Part shown: in pieces, positions 1-12,724 of the stretch
Position numbering within the stretch: position 1 is the first letter of the stretch
Layout: each line of letters begins with the position of its first letter
From: Phyto melanocephala
Taxonomy: Eukaryota; Arthropoda; Insecta; Diptera; Rhinophoridae
Direction: 5' to 3'
Assembly: GCA_941918925.1 (NCBI GenBank)
Contig: OW799236.1
Location: 83,106,213 to 83,170,212, forward strand
DNA length: 64,000 nt
The notes under the pieces: model-generated
Database searches by the model: none
Told to the model about the DNA's origin: nothing
Seen by the model: only the letters and a program-made list of their open reading frames with translations
Made by a program: the position numbers and the translations under genes

Positions 1-1750
1 CTCCCTTTTTTCAGCAATGATTTGTATTATGGGATTTTTATTAATATTGGTCATGGTCCTTTGGTCATTTTATTTAAGCGAAATCATTTTTCTTTCTACT
101 CTTTATTTTTCATTTTTTTCTTCTTTTGATTTTAAAGAAGCTGCAATAATATATGACTGCTTGTTGTTATCGTTTATATCTGGAGGGGGTTATACCTGTA
201 ACGCCCATAACATACTTCCGAATTTTACCACAACATTCATGTACTTGTCGATGAAAAAATTAAAAAAATAAAATAAAAATGCTGATATATTTTTAAATAC
301 AAAAACAAAATCTGTTATACAAGGTTGTTGCTCGCGTAAGTATTTATTTTTTTTTTTTTTGGGATCTGTGGCAAATATATGAAAAGAGTTACAACAGACA
401 AAACAGAAATTATAATATACAACGTTATGTCAACATTCAATAAACAATAAATTAATTAATTTTATGATTTAAACGGAACAATCATGTGAGTTTTTATGTT
501 TTTCTCTTTTTTCCTTTCTGTAAAAATAAAATATTTATTCAATATTATTTCGTTTTGGTTTTGAAGCGAAAATTGAAATCTTAACAATTTAAGATTTCAC
601 TTTTAATTCAATTATCTTTTGATTTAGTTTATGCGCTATTTTTTTGTGTAACCAGGAAAACTATTAAATTATGTGTTTTTTGGTGGCAAGATGCAAAAAA
701 AAATTAAAAAAAAAAAAAAATACAGCAGAAATCTTTGCAATAGCAAAGCAGATATTATATATGTTTGTTAACTCGTTATCACCTTTGTTTCATGATAATT
801 TTTAGCTACTACTTTATTACATTTGCCTTCTTCTCCGGCTGATCAAAATCCCACCACTAGTTGTTGCCACTATTCACTGACCACGCAGTCATTGGCAGTG
901 TTAGCTGCTCTGATTTCAATTAACACGCATGTTTAACTTGCTGTGTTGTGCTGTGCTGCGGCAACGACATCAGTTTAAAGTTAACACCGCATAAGCTTGT
1001 GCTTAACTTTATTTATTTTGCCTCGCTGGCTAGCTGGCTGCTATCTTTTTCATTCGTCCATGATTCATGTTTAAACGATTGCATGTGGTGGCAACACTGT
1101 ATGCGATAATTAATTTCCATTCATGTGACAATTGTCGTTTGAATGTGTGTTTGTATCCACGAATTAGTGTTGCAGTTTTCAAAACATGATATTCGATATC
1201 CAGCTCAGCTGTATTATATGTTCATAACCGAATTTTATATGAACTTGGGTTCACTATTTGCAAGTGTTTAAGTAAAATCACATAACAGGAAATATAGAAT
1301 TTAAATATCATGGTATAAATAAACTAATTTTTTAAAAGTAATTATTCATATATAAGATAATTGGTTTGTTTATAACAAATGTGAATAATATAAAAAAATG
1401 CGATGTTTTAAACATCGCAACGTGACCTGCTGAAATCAATTTTTAAAGTTAAGAAAAAGTTTAAAATTCTTAACAATAAAATAAACCTTAAATTTTAATT
1501 AATAAATATAACAGGGACCACAGACACAGACTGGTTTTTTTCGGTATGAATTGGATACTATTAGATTTCTTATGAAGTAGTCTCATCTAAAATTTGACAG
1601 TTTTTGGGACGAAACCTTGAGGGGAACTTCACCCGAAGCCATGCTTATGAAATAATTTTATCATATTCGTTGTCACTAGTTGTTTTACACTTTATTCGTC
1701 TATTGATGGCAAAACAAGCTAAAGGAGTGGCATGCAGTTTGACAGATAGA
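1..1750. other. Unassigned AT-rich non-coding DNA
   Basis: No coding region or recognisable element is visible. The stretch at about 830-1150 is less AT-rich, with CTG/GGC-rich words and few homopolymers, unlike its surroundings, so it could be a constrained intronic or intergenic regulatory block. That is inference from composition only. Confidence 0.4.
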
Positions 1751-2897
1751 TTAGGTGTTTAAATATGCGGATTCGTTTTTAAGTTTTTATTTGTTATTAT
1801 GAAACATTTATACAATATAAGATTAGATATTTACTTTTGCAAGCTATGACCTTTTCCATTTTTCTGGCAACATCATCTTTTGAGGCTAAGAACGAATCAA
1901 GATCGTATCCTAAAGAGAACATTCTGTACCCATCAAAACAAAATGAAGTCAGACGGGATAGGACTAGACGGCTGAGACAAATCCTCCTAATTACTTCTTT
2001 ATAAATACTTTTATACAGATATAGAAACATGTAGAGTATCATTGTTGCCGCATATTCTTGGTGTTTTTCGGCCAATGCTCGATACAAATCGTTTGTATTT
2101 GGTATGGATTCTCTGAGATATTATGGGCAAATTTCAGCAGCTCATTTGCTGCCACCAAATACAAAACATTGCCTTTGGTGTCATTCAAATTGGTTGGTCG
2201 AGCTAAATGTTTCGCGTTATCGTAATGGATCCATTTTTTTTATCACAAGTAATGATTTTATTAAAAAAATGATTTTCAAAGAGCATGCAGTGTTGACTTT
2301 CAAGGTCTTTCAGATTCAGTTCCTACTCGCCAACATATTTTGTGAATTCAAAAACTGTTGTAGGAGTCAAAGATTGTTAGAAATTAACTTCTCTATATTA
2401 AAGAAAAAATGCGGAAATAATAATTTTGTTAGCTCTGATCTGTGATTTATTTATACGACGTTCTATAAACATTGGTAAAATTGTTGTAGTTGTTGTATTA
2501 AAAATTCATGTAGACATTTTCAACAAAATGTTTACAACTAGTACGACGTACAACTCCAACGACAACTAAAATTTCTGCTTGAGTAGCTGCCAATGATATT
2601 GAAAACTCTTATTGAATTTTAGGGCAACTTTCATAGAGCAGTACCTCGAACCCTTGGTCTTAAAATATTGTTTGGCTGGCCTTCCGAGACATCTTACAAA
2701 TTAAAGAAGTAAAGCAAAACTTCCCGATTTGTTGGCACAAAATTGGACATTTTCGAAGCAAAAAAGGCAAACATTTATCTCTTACACTATAATGTTCAAT
2801 AGCTGAGTGAGAATAAATGACAGATATGTATGTACCATTCAAAGGGACATATAAGTTATAAAAGATAAAAAACCGCATTTTTAGGATATACACCCAA
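1751..2897 (-). mobile_element. mariner-like element, degraded copy
   Basis: About 1.15 kb, the right size for a mariner. The ends are imperfect inverted repeats: the left end reads TTAGGTGTTTAAATATGCGG and the right end, on the minus strand, begins TTGGGTGTATATCC and reaches the same ATGCGGTTTTT block. A TA follows the right end, as expected for a TA target duplication; on the left the base pair before the repeat is GA, so the duplication has decayed or the boundary is off by a few bases. It encloses a broken transposase on the minus strand. Confidence 0.72.
1797..2750 (-). pseudogene. mariner transposase pseudogene (DD34D type)
   Basis: A mariner transposase would cut and paste the surrounding element at TA sites. 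On the minus strand the reading starts at an ATG at 2750 with MSNFVPTNREVLLYFFNL, close to the usual mariner start, then is interrupted by stops and frame changes. A middle block at about 2110-2330 matches the region around the second catalytic aspartate (ITCDKKMDPLR for the usual VTGDEKWIHYD). The C-terminal part (1797-2087) is open and contains ALAEKHQEYA and ASKDDVARKMEKVIA, both typical mariner tail blocks. The segment that should hold the third aspartate is not recognisable. At 954 nt it is slightly shorter than the usual 1.0-1.05 kb. Clearly dead; a more diverged relative lies at 33085-33769. Confidence 0.75.
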
Positions 2898-5800
2898 TAG
2901 TCAAAGTTTAGAAGTATATTGCCTCCCGAAACAATTCCTTTTTGTCATATGTTCTGGGGAATTATAAGCATTACTGATACATTTATTACATTGCTTTTAC
3001 TTTGGTTATCAAAGGCTGAGAAATAAAAGCTGTAGACGAGCGTTGTGCAGGAAAATTCAGCTTTACAACACCAAGGAAAATAAAACGTTCCGACAACGGA
3101 TTCCGACTAAGAGTTTTATTATGGAAGGGTTGAAGTTCCCCTTCCCTTAATGTCATATTTTTATATCTATTTTAGGCAGATAATGTGTTCAATTTATTTA
3201 TGCAAAATTCAACCATGAATATGCTTGTGAAATATTTTAATCCTCTAACTAGCTCTGCGATATATGGGTCTATTTATAACCATTCCTGAAAAATACCCTA
3301 AAAACGGCAAAATAAAGGGCTTAAATATTCAACAAAAATACTCTTCGTAATTTTTTAAAAATATCTCATTTTGAAGAGTGTTACTTATTTGGTGGTAATA
3401 AATTAAATGCTACAAAAAAAGGTTTTAATGATTTTCTTGATATAAGTTGATGAGGTTTTACGAATAACCAGACTGACATCAGGAACTACGAAAACACATA
3501 GTCATCGTGATTTTTTTTAAATAGTTCTGGTTGAGGGTTTTTTTTAGACTAAACATTTTTATAACACGAATTGCCACCTGTGTGTTGCAGTACATACATA
3601 TAGACTGATATGATAATTGAGAGCATTTTATTTAACCAGTAGAAAGATTTTTGTCGGATCCGCCGCTCCTTTGGACTTGGTTTGTCGATGGGCGATTGAA
3701 ATTGATTGATACTAACAAATTTAACAGAATTTCGTCTGCAAGAGACAACCGGAAAAAAAAACGCCCAGCATTAAATCGAAGAAAAATCCCTTAAACACTA
3801 TTATTTCAGTATTTAATTTCCTTTTGTTCTTTTGTTTTTAAGTAGCGCCAAAACAACAAAATTATATCAGCTCTATGCAAGTTTATGAAATTTAAATAAA
3901 ATATGGCAGCATTGTTAAGAGAATAAGTCCCTTTAAATTAAGGATTAACGGCCGTATGTAAAAGAACTTAACAAACTATTGTTACACAAGAATCCTCAAT
4001 GTTGTACGCAAAAACGTAACATACCTTTAAGAGCTTTACGAGATTTAATGTAGGGATGTACCTAATTAAAACCTATACTAAGGTGAGATATTATTCTTTG
4101 CTCTGTTTTTTACGGTTTCTGTAGTCAAATTTTATGAAAAATACTTACAGAAGCAATAACTGGAGTTAATTTGTTGAACCTAAAAATGTATATAACAAAT
4201 TGATTTAGAAGATTTCGTAGAATAATGAATAATTAATGAAAAATGTGTTTTGTGAATTGTATTGTTTGAGTAATGTAGATAAAATCAAAATGCTCGTTAT
4301 TCGAATACGATTTCTGCTCCTAAGAAAATACTTCTTGTTGCTTCTTTTTCGAATTTATTTATATTTTTGTTTTACTGCAACTAAAAGAATTATTAAATAA
4401 ATAATTGGAAGAACAAAGTCAACAACAATTAAAGTAAATTATTGCATATAGAAATAAAAACAAATTGTTTAAAGACGACTACCCGAATGAGTTTATATTC
4501 GTTTTTAACCAAAAGAAACTGCCAATATAAAAATTTTGTATTTCTTTAAATTTATATAAGTTAAAATATGTCTTCGTATACGTTGTCTTAGCAAAGGCAT
4601 GCTAGTCTTAAAATTCCAAGTAACTAATATCTATTTTTAACGTACATTAGGGATTTTTTTTGCATACGGCCGTAATTTCGTATTTAAATACTAATTGATA
4701 TTGAAAATTGTGTTACGTCGGAACACGATTGCATTCTTCGACGTATTTTATATGTCAATTTATAATGAAAATCTATTTACATCAAAGCTGTGTTTACACT
4801 GAAAATTTCATGTCTCGCAGTGGTTATAGAATTTGCATTTAATCCTAATATTAATTAATACTGTTAACAAATTGGACGAAATTTATTCGGTTATTCTGTA
4901 ACCTTACACCATTCGGCTATCTAATGTCTTTGCTGCATGTGTGGACATGTAACGAAAATCTTCTAATCATACAGCCATTTCTAAACATAACACTGTGAAG
5001 TATCAATGTTTTATGTTATTTAGTGGTTACAGTATAATCTTTAGAAACACATGTGTATGTAAATGTGTGTAGATACATACATACATATATTGTATATAAA
5101 GTAATAGTTAAATGTTTATTTATGATAGTGGTCACAGTATGTAGCAACACATTATTGCATAAGATTTTTGTTTGAAATATAATTTATTCGTATGTAAATA
5201 GGTTTCCAGGTAATCAGGATAAAAATAAAATACAAAACTTTGGCAGAGTATAATTGCTTTAATTTCTTAGTTTTTTCCGGAGAAAAAATCTTTGTGTAAA
5301 AAAATATGTTAATTTTTCCATAATCATTTCATTTAACACTTATCAGACAGGTTGCTTTACTGAACTGTTTAATGATGATCTCGTTTTTTCAGAATTTAGC
5401 TTTTATAAAACTGTTATACTTAAAGTTGAATGTCTTATTCATGACTTATTGTCTGCTTGTAGACAAAAAAAAAAAATATACAAATATATATAAAATAAAT
5501 TCGAATTTTCTGCTTTTGTTCCTTAAAGTTCAATGTATAGTTCAGGTGTATTTTGTTTATTTTTCGTACAGACTGTAAAATTTTTTAAAAGCGTCTGGCT
5601 GGTTGCTCACCTTTTGATTTTTTCATATAATTATCTGTAGAGATTGTGGTGCTATTGTAATATGTATATTGTAATAAACTAGAATATTATAAAGAAGCCT
5701 TAATAGGGCATCAAAACACTTTTAACCTAAAAATGGACCTTAAATTTGAATTTATTTTTTTTTTGCTATCTATAATACTAAGAGACACCGGGACCGATTT

Positions 5801-6534
5801 AATGAAATTCTTAACTTACAATTTTAAAATTGTGTTAACTTGTTAACTGTGGGAGCTGAGTATCATATACACCATATACCTTAAATATGTTATGTTCCGA
5901 TATGTTTCTTCAATTTTTTAGACGGATGCTAACACGGTTTGGAAGGTTTAAAATGAAAAGGTACAAGATGGACTCTTAGCGCATACAAATACAGCTTATA
6001 TTCGGTAAGTTTATCTTTTCAAGGGGCAATTATTTTAATTGCAACTATAAATTTATATTATAGGTGCCTTTAAATTATATTTTTTTATTGCAAATAAAAA
6101 TTTATGCATTATGCAAAATAACGAACTCTGTTCTAACTAATGTGTTGCTATCTTTCTCTCAAGAAAACTTCCCCATAAAAAAGTTAGCAACTCGTTAGTT
6201 ATGCATAAGTAACACCCATACAAAGTCTAATTTATGATTGGTATTATTGTGTGACGGAGCTATATTACGCTATGAAATGACGACTTACACAGAGTTTTAG
6301 ATATCATTTTATATAGGCTGGATCATCTAAGGTTCTAAATTTTGTTTTTGAATTTGAGGAGTTTTTCGGTAAAGTCGCTTAAAAATATTACGGCAACTAT
6401 CATACGGAATCAAAGTTGTAGATTAAACATTCTTTTATTAAATAAATTTCTTGGAAAAAATGCTTTTTAATTTTTAGCAAATAAGAAGAATCAAATTAAA
6501 TTATTATTTATGTATTAAATATATTTATTACTAA
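2898..6534. other. Unassigned AT-rich non-coding DNA
   Basis: No supported gene. The only structure I see is an imperfect fold-back at about 6097-6215, where TCTAACTAATGTGTTGCTA on the left pairs with TTAGCAACTCGTTAGTTATG on the right around a 35-base loop; it could be a small old MITE. The short open frame at 5372-5578 has no recognisable content. Confidence 0.4.
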
Positions 6535-6562
6535 CCAGTGCGCTTCGCCATCCCCACAAGGT
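6535..6562 (-). repeat. Helitron 3'-end remnant
   Basis: On the minus strand this reads GGCGAAGCGCACTGGTTAG, resembling the 3' terminal hairpin of the Helitron at 38733-39548 (GGCGAAGCATACCGGGTATT). Nothing recognisable of the rest of that element follows, so this is a fragment or a chance match. Confidence 0.3.
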
Positions 6563-7071
6563 AATGTTTATAGTTTTTTTTATAATTTAAAAGGATTTTT
6601 TGATGCAGTTTAATGATATTTTTTCAGTTTTCTAAAACTTGTTAAAGTATCAGTAAAATTTTTAAAAATTCTACCTCACTACGTGGATAATGGAAAAAGA
6701 GGATATACAATGCTTTATCCATGAAAAATATTTTTTTTAATGTTTTAAAACTGTTTCTTGTTTTTGTTTTTTTTTGTAGTTTGCATTTAATATTTGCAAA
6801 TAGCAGAAACATTTTGTTCTACTTCAATGTGAATAACATTTTTCATGTATTCTAATTTATAAGTGCAAACGGTGGCATTAGGAATGCCTGCCTACTCCAT
6901 ATACAAAATAGTTATACTTTAGTGATGTGATTCAAAATACATGCAAATGCATGGACAAATCTTGAAGAATGTATTAAACAGCATTATTAACTCATGAGAC
7001 ATGGGTTTCTTTTCATCACCTGTGCATGCGCTCCATACACTTATTGGAATTGGGTGAAATATATTATTATA

Positions 7072-8036
7072 CTAGAAAAGCCCGGCGCGCGTTGCTACGC
7101 ACCTTAATGAATAAAAATGCATTCTGAATTTAAATTGAATATCAAGTGCATAAAGCTAAAAATTATAACTTGTTTTAATGGGCGTGGCACTGCCCACTTT
7201 TCTAATCACGAAACTGTATAGTCATGACAGCTCAATATGTGTGCAAAGTTTCAGAAAAATGGGTCCAGTGCAAGTACCTCAAAATTATAAATATTTTAAT
7301 GGGCGTGGCTCCGCCCACTTTTTTAATCACGAAATTATATAGTCATGAGAGTTCAATATGTGCGCAAGGTTTCAGGAAAATCGGTCAAGTGGAAGTAGCT
7401 AAAAATGATACCTAATTTTTTATGGGCGTGGCCTTGGAATGTGTACAACAACTTGCCAAAGTTTGAGTCCGATCGGTTTTACAGTTTTGGAGTCTATAGC
7501 TAACACACACACACACAGAGCTTCACAGGAATTCACTCTTGGTAGCATTTTTGCATTTAGTGCAAATATACACTAATTTTTTGCTACCAAACGTGAGTGC
7601 ATTTTTCATGTGTGTTGCAAACTTATGGCAACGAGCTGATTTTTTAGGTATTTAAGAAACAACAAATAAGAGTCTGTGTTTTAATATTTTTCGAAAAGAA
7701 AGTTAATTAATTTTAAAAAAATTACAAGGCCTAAATCAACGGAAAAATATAATAAATATCACAATTTTTTTGGTAAAAAATGCCATGTATGAAATTGAAT
7801 TTGTGGAGATTTTAAATCCTAATAGCAAGTAAATTCTGTATCTGTTGTGCAAACTTGTGTGACATTACTTTGCACTGATTTTTAGTTGTGCATATTTGCT
7901 CAAGTTATGCAAATTGCAATTAAATAGAATTTGTTTTTGTAGTCGTGCACAAGTTAAATTGTTTGCTAGACTTGCACGGTCTGCACGACTTGCAAGGGTA
8001 GTTTGCATCAAAGAGTGAGTTCCGCTATAGATGATA
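7072..8036 (-). mobile_element. Non-autonomous Helitron built from ~110-bp blocks, interrupted by a TIR element
   Basis: On the minus strand the element ends in a GC-rich hairpin region (GCAACGCGCGCCGGGC) followed by TTTTCTAG and then T, the standard Helitron 3' end and insertion context. The interior contains two to three copies of a block holding GGGCGTGGC(T/A)C(C/T)GCCCACTTTT, a serine/threonine-free run of no coding sense, and an aaagtttcagaaaaat phrase. The 5' part has an (AC)n run at 7504-7518. Comparison with the sister copy at 26720-27292 shows that the 5' tip is displaced by the inserted element at 7528-8025 and resumes at 8026-8036. No helicase gene; it would depend on an autonomous Helitron. 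Confidence 0.72.
7528..8025. mobile_element. 0.5-kb TIR element (MITE family A, copy 1), nested in a Helitron
   Basis: This is about 500 bp and aligns along its whole length with 22911-23400. The termini are inverted: the left begins GGAATTCACTCTTGGTAGCA and the right, reversed, begins GCGGAACTCACTCTT. The left tip has lost its first bases relative to copy 2. It contains repeated TTGCA/TGCAA words near both ends (subterminal repeats) and no coding capacity. Its insertion splits the 5' tip of the Helitron at 7072-8036. Confidence 0.7.
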
Positions 8037-9170
8037 TAAACACGTACTTTCCAATGACACGTTAATGTAAAAATCATACATGAACCACTTCATCTTGGGT
8101 TGAGCTCATGCATTCAATATTTCTTGAGCATCTTTTTTGTTTTCGCTGAGTATTTATTCGGAGTTTCAATTTATAAATTTCATATAATGTATTGTTTTTG
8201 GCTTAAGTTAGTTTTTTATATAAGTTATTTTACTTCCTAAACCAATTTAATTATACTGAAAAAATCAATCTGATATTTGACTTAGTAATTGTCGACTAGT
8301 CAAATTTTCGACTAAGCCCGCCATCATATTCATTTGCAGAATCTTTATCTGAATTTACAGTTACAGCAGGTGGCTCAAAAAAAATATTTCCACTGCCAAA
8401 TCATAATCGACTTCGATAATAGCAATCGGTTCTTAAAGCGTCAGACCCCTAAATAAAATGCAAGGTATTTCATAATCTTATCTCTTAAACGCCTAGCGTG
8501 ATCATATGATCACCGGATATTTAGCGTGAGATTTTTCTTTTATAATAAATTTTTTTAAATTTTAATTACATTATCAATAAATGAGTATATTAAAGATAAA
8601 TAATATATATGTACATACGTAAAGAAAACAAAATATTACTTACTTAAAACGTATATCAACAACTGCGTTGTTTCAGCATTCAAGACTAGTGCGTGCTTCC
8701 ATGTTTCACAAAGAAATAAATCTTTGAAAACAAATCCCCAAATGCAGTTAAAAATAAACACTAAGCTGTCTTCAGTGTGAATCCCCCTTTTAAAATAAGA
8801 ACTCCAAACCTAAAACGGGTACAAATACTATTTCAAAACTATTTCGTTTTGCGTGATCATGCATATGATACAAAGAAAGAAATAATTTAGGAAAATGATA
8901 AAAAGTAATTATTTGGGAGATTTATCAACTTAACTCCGTGAGTTTAGAAGTCTTGTCTATGTACATACATATATAATTTCTTAAGTCATCTCTGTTTTTA
9001 ATAATTTTGCAATTTATTAAAGGCTTGGTGCTTCGTTATTTACAATGTTTAATGTTTTTTTATTTTTTTGGTAATGAAATGAACTGGTTTTCCCGATTTA
9101 CCATATACTTCGATAAACCATGTGAAAGCACGCTTTAGGAAGATTAACCCCAACCAAAGAAAAGTCTGTA
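8037..9170. other. Unassigned AT-rich DNA with a 16-bp palindrome
   Basis: No gene is supported. A perfect palindrome, GTGATCATATGATCAC, lies at 8498-8513, and a related GTGATCATGCATATGAT sits at about 8852-8868; the 370 bp between them could be a small TIR element, but the flanks do not show clear inverted repeats. Confidence 0.35.
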
Positions 9171-9174
9171 GGAA

Positions 9175-9440
9175 TCATAGGGATGCTTGGTATATTTGCA
9201 GGCCGATGAGAAAAATTGCTGCCATTAATTTATCTTTTAATTTGTAAATTGGTAGCCTTGTTCCATTAAACATATTAGCAGGGTTTAAATTTTTTAAAAT
9301 CATGATCGCAATCCCATCTTTAAAAGATATTTCATGAGATAAAGTCAGAAAGTCTCTAGCGAGTTTTAAAAGTTCTTCTGGATAGTGCACTTCGTCCTCG
9401 ATGTTAATGACAGTTACAATCTGTTTATATGTTTTAATTT
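9175..9440 (-). pseudogene. Helitron helicase (PIF1-like) C-terminal remnant
   Basis: The autonomous Helitron protein is a Rep-helicase fusion that drives rolling-circle transposition; its PIF1-like helicase ends with a region around LKVG.PIMLLRNLNP..LCNGTRL. The minus-strand reading here is VNIEDEVHYPEELL, then ISFKDGIAIMILKNLNPANM and FNGTRLPIYKLKDKLMAAIF, which follows that pattern. The Rep domain and the Walker motifs are absent. Upstream (9414-9632) another minus-strand open frame may be a scrambled continuation, but I cannot align it. No Helitron terminus is visible next to it. Recognition rests on one motif block, so moderately sure. Confidence 0.6.
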
Positions 9441-9991
9441 GGCCAGGAACTTTTTGTATAACGGAATTAGCGATATTATTGCACCTCCATTAAATTTTTG
9501 AGGTTTGGAGAGACAGCATCTATAAGATGTTAGATACACAGTTTTTTTAAAAATAGTTTTAGTAGTTAGTGCAAAATGTTTAGGAAGAAAAAAATCATTG
9601 TCCAAGCTTAAGTAGGTGTTGTGGAAAATCATTATTTATGTCTCCGCTAAAATGAGCTTTGGTAAATATATGTCCGCAATTTCATCTTCTAAATGGAATT
9701 CCATAAAAGAGACGCTTTAAGGTATGTTTGAAGGATATCTGCTCGCGTCCCTTTTGTTACGATAAGGGAGCGTTAATTAAAACTAAACAGAAGAAGCAAA
9801 AGTTACTTCGCCCATAATGTCATTGGAATATCAAAAGTCTTTTAAAGTGCGGTTAACCGTTTTAACTTGGGCTTGTGACTCATAATTATAAATAGAGGTG
9901 CTTTGAGTGAAAACTAAGCAAATTTTTTGCTATTGTAATAACGAATAAAAATAGTATAAATTAGCGGCAACGAAAAACTTTTTCATTTGCT
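9441..9991. other. Unassigned sequence between Helitron relic and DINE-like element
   Basis: The open frame at 9414-9632 on the minus strand has no recognisable domain and may be a decayed continuation of the helicase upstream. Otherwise nothing is seen. Confidence 0.3.
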
Positions 9992-10915
9992 TTTTAGTGC
10001 TATATTCTGCCGTGCCGAATCTAATAATACTCTTCACTCTTCGTACGCCATATTTAATTTTAAATTCTTATATAGGTTACTGCATTATACTTGTCAAGCG
10101 CTTTTATTTAATTCCCATATTATTTAATTATTAATTAATGGGGTTAAAAAAATTTCCACTATTTTGTTTTATATTCCATCTTGGATTTTAACTTTGTCAA
10201 CGGTTACTGTATTCCACCGAATAAGTTCTTTCGGTTAATACTATATTGAGGGGGTTGAAGTGGGTAATTTTTTTATTACTAGATTGGATTTTAAATTTTT
10301 TATAGTGTCCTATATTTTGCTATTCAGGGCCTTTCTTGTGACACCCATATTATTTCACTATGTTGTCACAAAGCTGGAAATTATGTTTGCCTGTAACTTT
10401 GCCGGTTAATTACCGATTTATCCAAAATTTTTTAAGAAAATCGCTAGAGGAATACCTACAAATAGTAACAAACGCCTCTCTAAATTAACCTGGTTTGTTT
10501 GCTTATATCTCAGAAAGTTATGGGACAATCGTATTGCATCTAAAAAGCGATTTATTGCCGGATATTTTCAAAAGATTGACTTAACACATACTTAGATCTG
10601 AGTAACATGTGGGGACTTCTAAAAGTTGATTTCAACCAACACTCTACTATTCATAAGCTTTCAGAAAATGTATACTTTGTGGGGTCGAAAATCAATATTG
10701 TGGAAATTGCAAGTGGAATGACAAAGACATTTATATGGATGGCACCATAGGTGATGGGCATAAATAGATAAACTGAAACACTACTGTTAAGCTTATATCT
10801 TAAGAGATGGTAGACCGGTAATATCGATTCATTCCCGAACTGATACAATTAAAGAAAATGTGTTGTGCGGATAACAAAAGGCATGAAAGAGTATATGTAC
10901 ATACAAAGGGTATAT
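9992..10915 (-). mobile_element. INE-1/DINE-1-like element, old copy
   Basis: Read on the minus strand the element ends with TTCGGCACGGCAGAATATAG, a mutated version of the terminal TTCGGC-GCCGAA hairpin, followed by CACTAAAA. The inner side carries the AAAGTATACATTTTCTGAAA and ACTTTTAGAAGTCC phrases seen in the other copies of this family in the window. The TCTGTCCGTC microsatellite has been lost. Helentron-derived, non-coding, non-autonomous. Its 5' boundary is uncertain. Confidence 0.6.
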
Positions 10916-12724
10916 TAACAACAAACTAAATGGTGGCCGTTACACACTGTAACAACAACAAAATATATGTGCTTTGCATTCTAATTTTTTTTTCATTTGT
11001 TAGTACTTTGTCTTGTTTGTATGGAAATTTGGTATTAATTATGTCTAATTTACATTGATTAAAGAATACAAATTGACCCATCATACGTTATGTTTGCTTG
11101 ACACTGTAGTTCATAAATCTATTAAAAGTTTATAGTTATTTTTACTTTTAGGAAGGGTTTAATGACCATAAAAAACGTAATTTTATGGTAATTAAAAAAC
11201 ATTTCTGGACAACTTAATGCACAGAGAACTCTACGTAATCATTTCAGTCGTCTGTTTTTTCCTCTACACAGCTGATGATGTGATGAATTGTATTGTAAAA
11301 GTGTCAATGCATTCTGATTATTCTTAATTGATCATGCAAATTAGTGGTATGTCTTGTATTATAAATGAGGTATTTATTTAAAAACAGTATTCCATGATAT
11401 CACAGAACAAAAAAAAAACAGATCTAGATAAAGTACCAATTGTTGCCATATGCACTCTCAATGCATGTAGTGTGTTTTTTTTTGTTAATCTTTTTTATAT
11501 GTATCTTTACTAGAAAAAATGTTAATTTTTTAAAAATTAAAATTTTTAAGACACTTTTTTTGTCTTTCTTTATTTTCTCTCACAAAAGAAATGGGGTTCA
11601 ATGTATTGCCTCCTGCTACAACAGCAGCTTTTAATTGTATCTGGTGAAAGAGTCCAGTTGTTGTACATATGGTGATTTTTTTGAATTCAATCTGTTTTCT
11701 AGCTGTTTGTAAATATTTCAAAAGTTGAGATCAATCACATTTATGCAAAATACTTATATAACCTTTAAGAGTGACTTTTTTTTTGTGAATATAAAACGAA
11801 AACGTACATGTTAAATAATTTTTAGAATTTTTCAAATACCTCATGGAATACATTAATCTCAATCTTAATTCTAATGTAAAGTAGAGAAAGAGTATCACAT
11901 TCTTTTGTTGTAACAAATAACAATCAAATTAAGGGTATTCTAAGTAAGTTAAGGAGTTTGAAACATGGAGGCACAAATTTATATTTGTCAATTTTCTATA
12001 CCAATAAAATAAATTCATATTCATTGAAAAAAAAAAATTACGAAATTGTTTCTTCCCTAGCATTTTTTTAGACAAGGAAATAGTTTAAAAATAGTAAATG
12101 TCAATTAAGAATTTGTACAAAAAATTGCCAAATTGAATTTGCTACAGACAACACCCGCATTGCTATCAGGTTGACTTGCCTTCACCACATACATACACAT
12201 GGACATTTGTAGAAAACTTTCACTTTATTAGAAGAACACTTTTACTTTGGGTTTTTGCATATAAATTTTATTTTTACGTAAGTTTTGCATGTGTACGGTT
12301 TTGTAGCACCAGATGCAGTTATATTTCTTTTCGTAAATTTGCATATTTACTTACGAGCATAGATATTGAAAAACTATACATAACATGTTCATCATCTGGT
12401 CAGAGTTCTTAAAATAAACTGTTTTGAAAAACGGTTGTTGTTTTTTTTTTCTTTTAATAGTTCCGGATATTTGTTGAAAGAAAGTGTGTAGATAAATTTT
12501 GTTATTGTTCTGGGTAAATAATTCATCCACAACGTGACTGTGATTTGGAGCAGTAAATCATTTTAAATTAAATAAAATTAAATGACGCATAGGACGCAAA
12601 AAATAAATAATAATATCAGCAGAAGAAACAAAAATTGTTCTTTGTTTTCGTTTTTTTTTTTTTAAATCAGGCAAAGTAAATGAAAAAAATTTATAAGTCA
12701 CTATTTTTTATTGAACTTTACTTC
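10916..12724. other. Unassigned AT-rich non-coding DNA
   Basis: Several short open frames on both strands (for example 11440-11634 and 12176-12412) overlap each other, are rich in F, Y and I, and show no domain. I see no transposon ends. Confidence 0.4.

Noticed and set aside
7224..7415. 63-codon open frame in the Helitron
   Set aside because: It translates the internal ~110-bp blocks (repeated CKVSEKW..CKYLKI pattern) and has no independent support.
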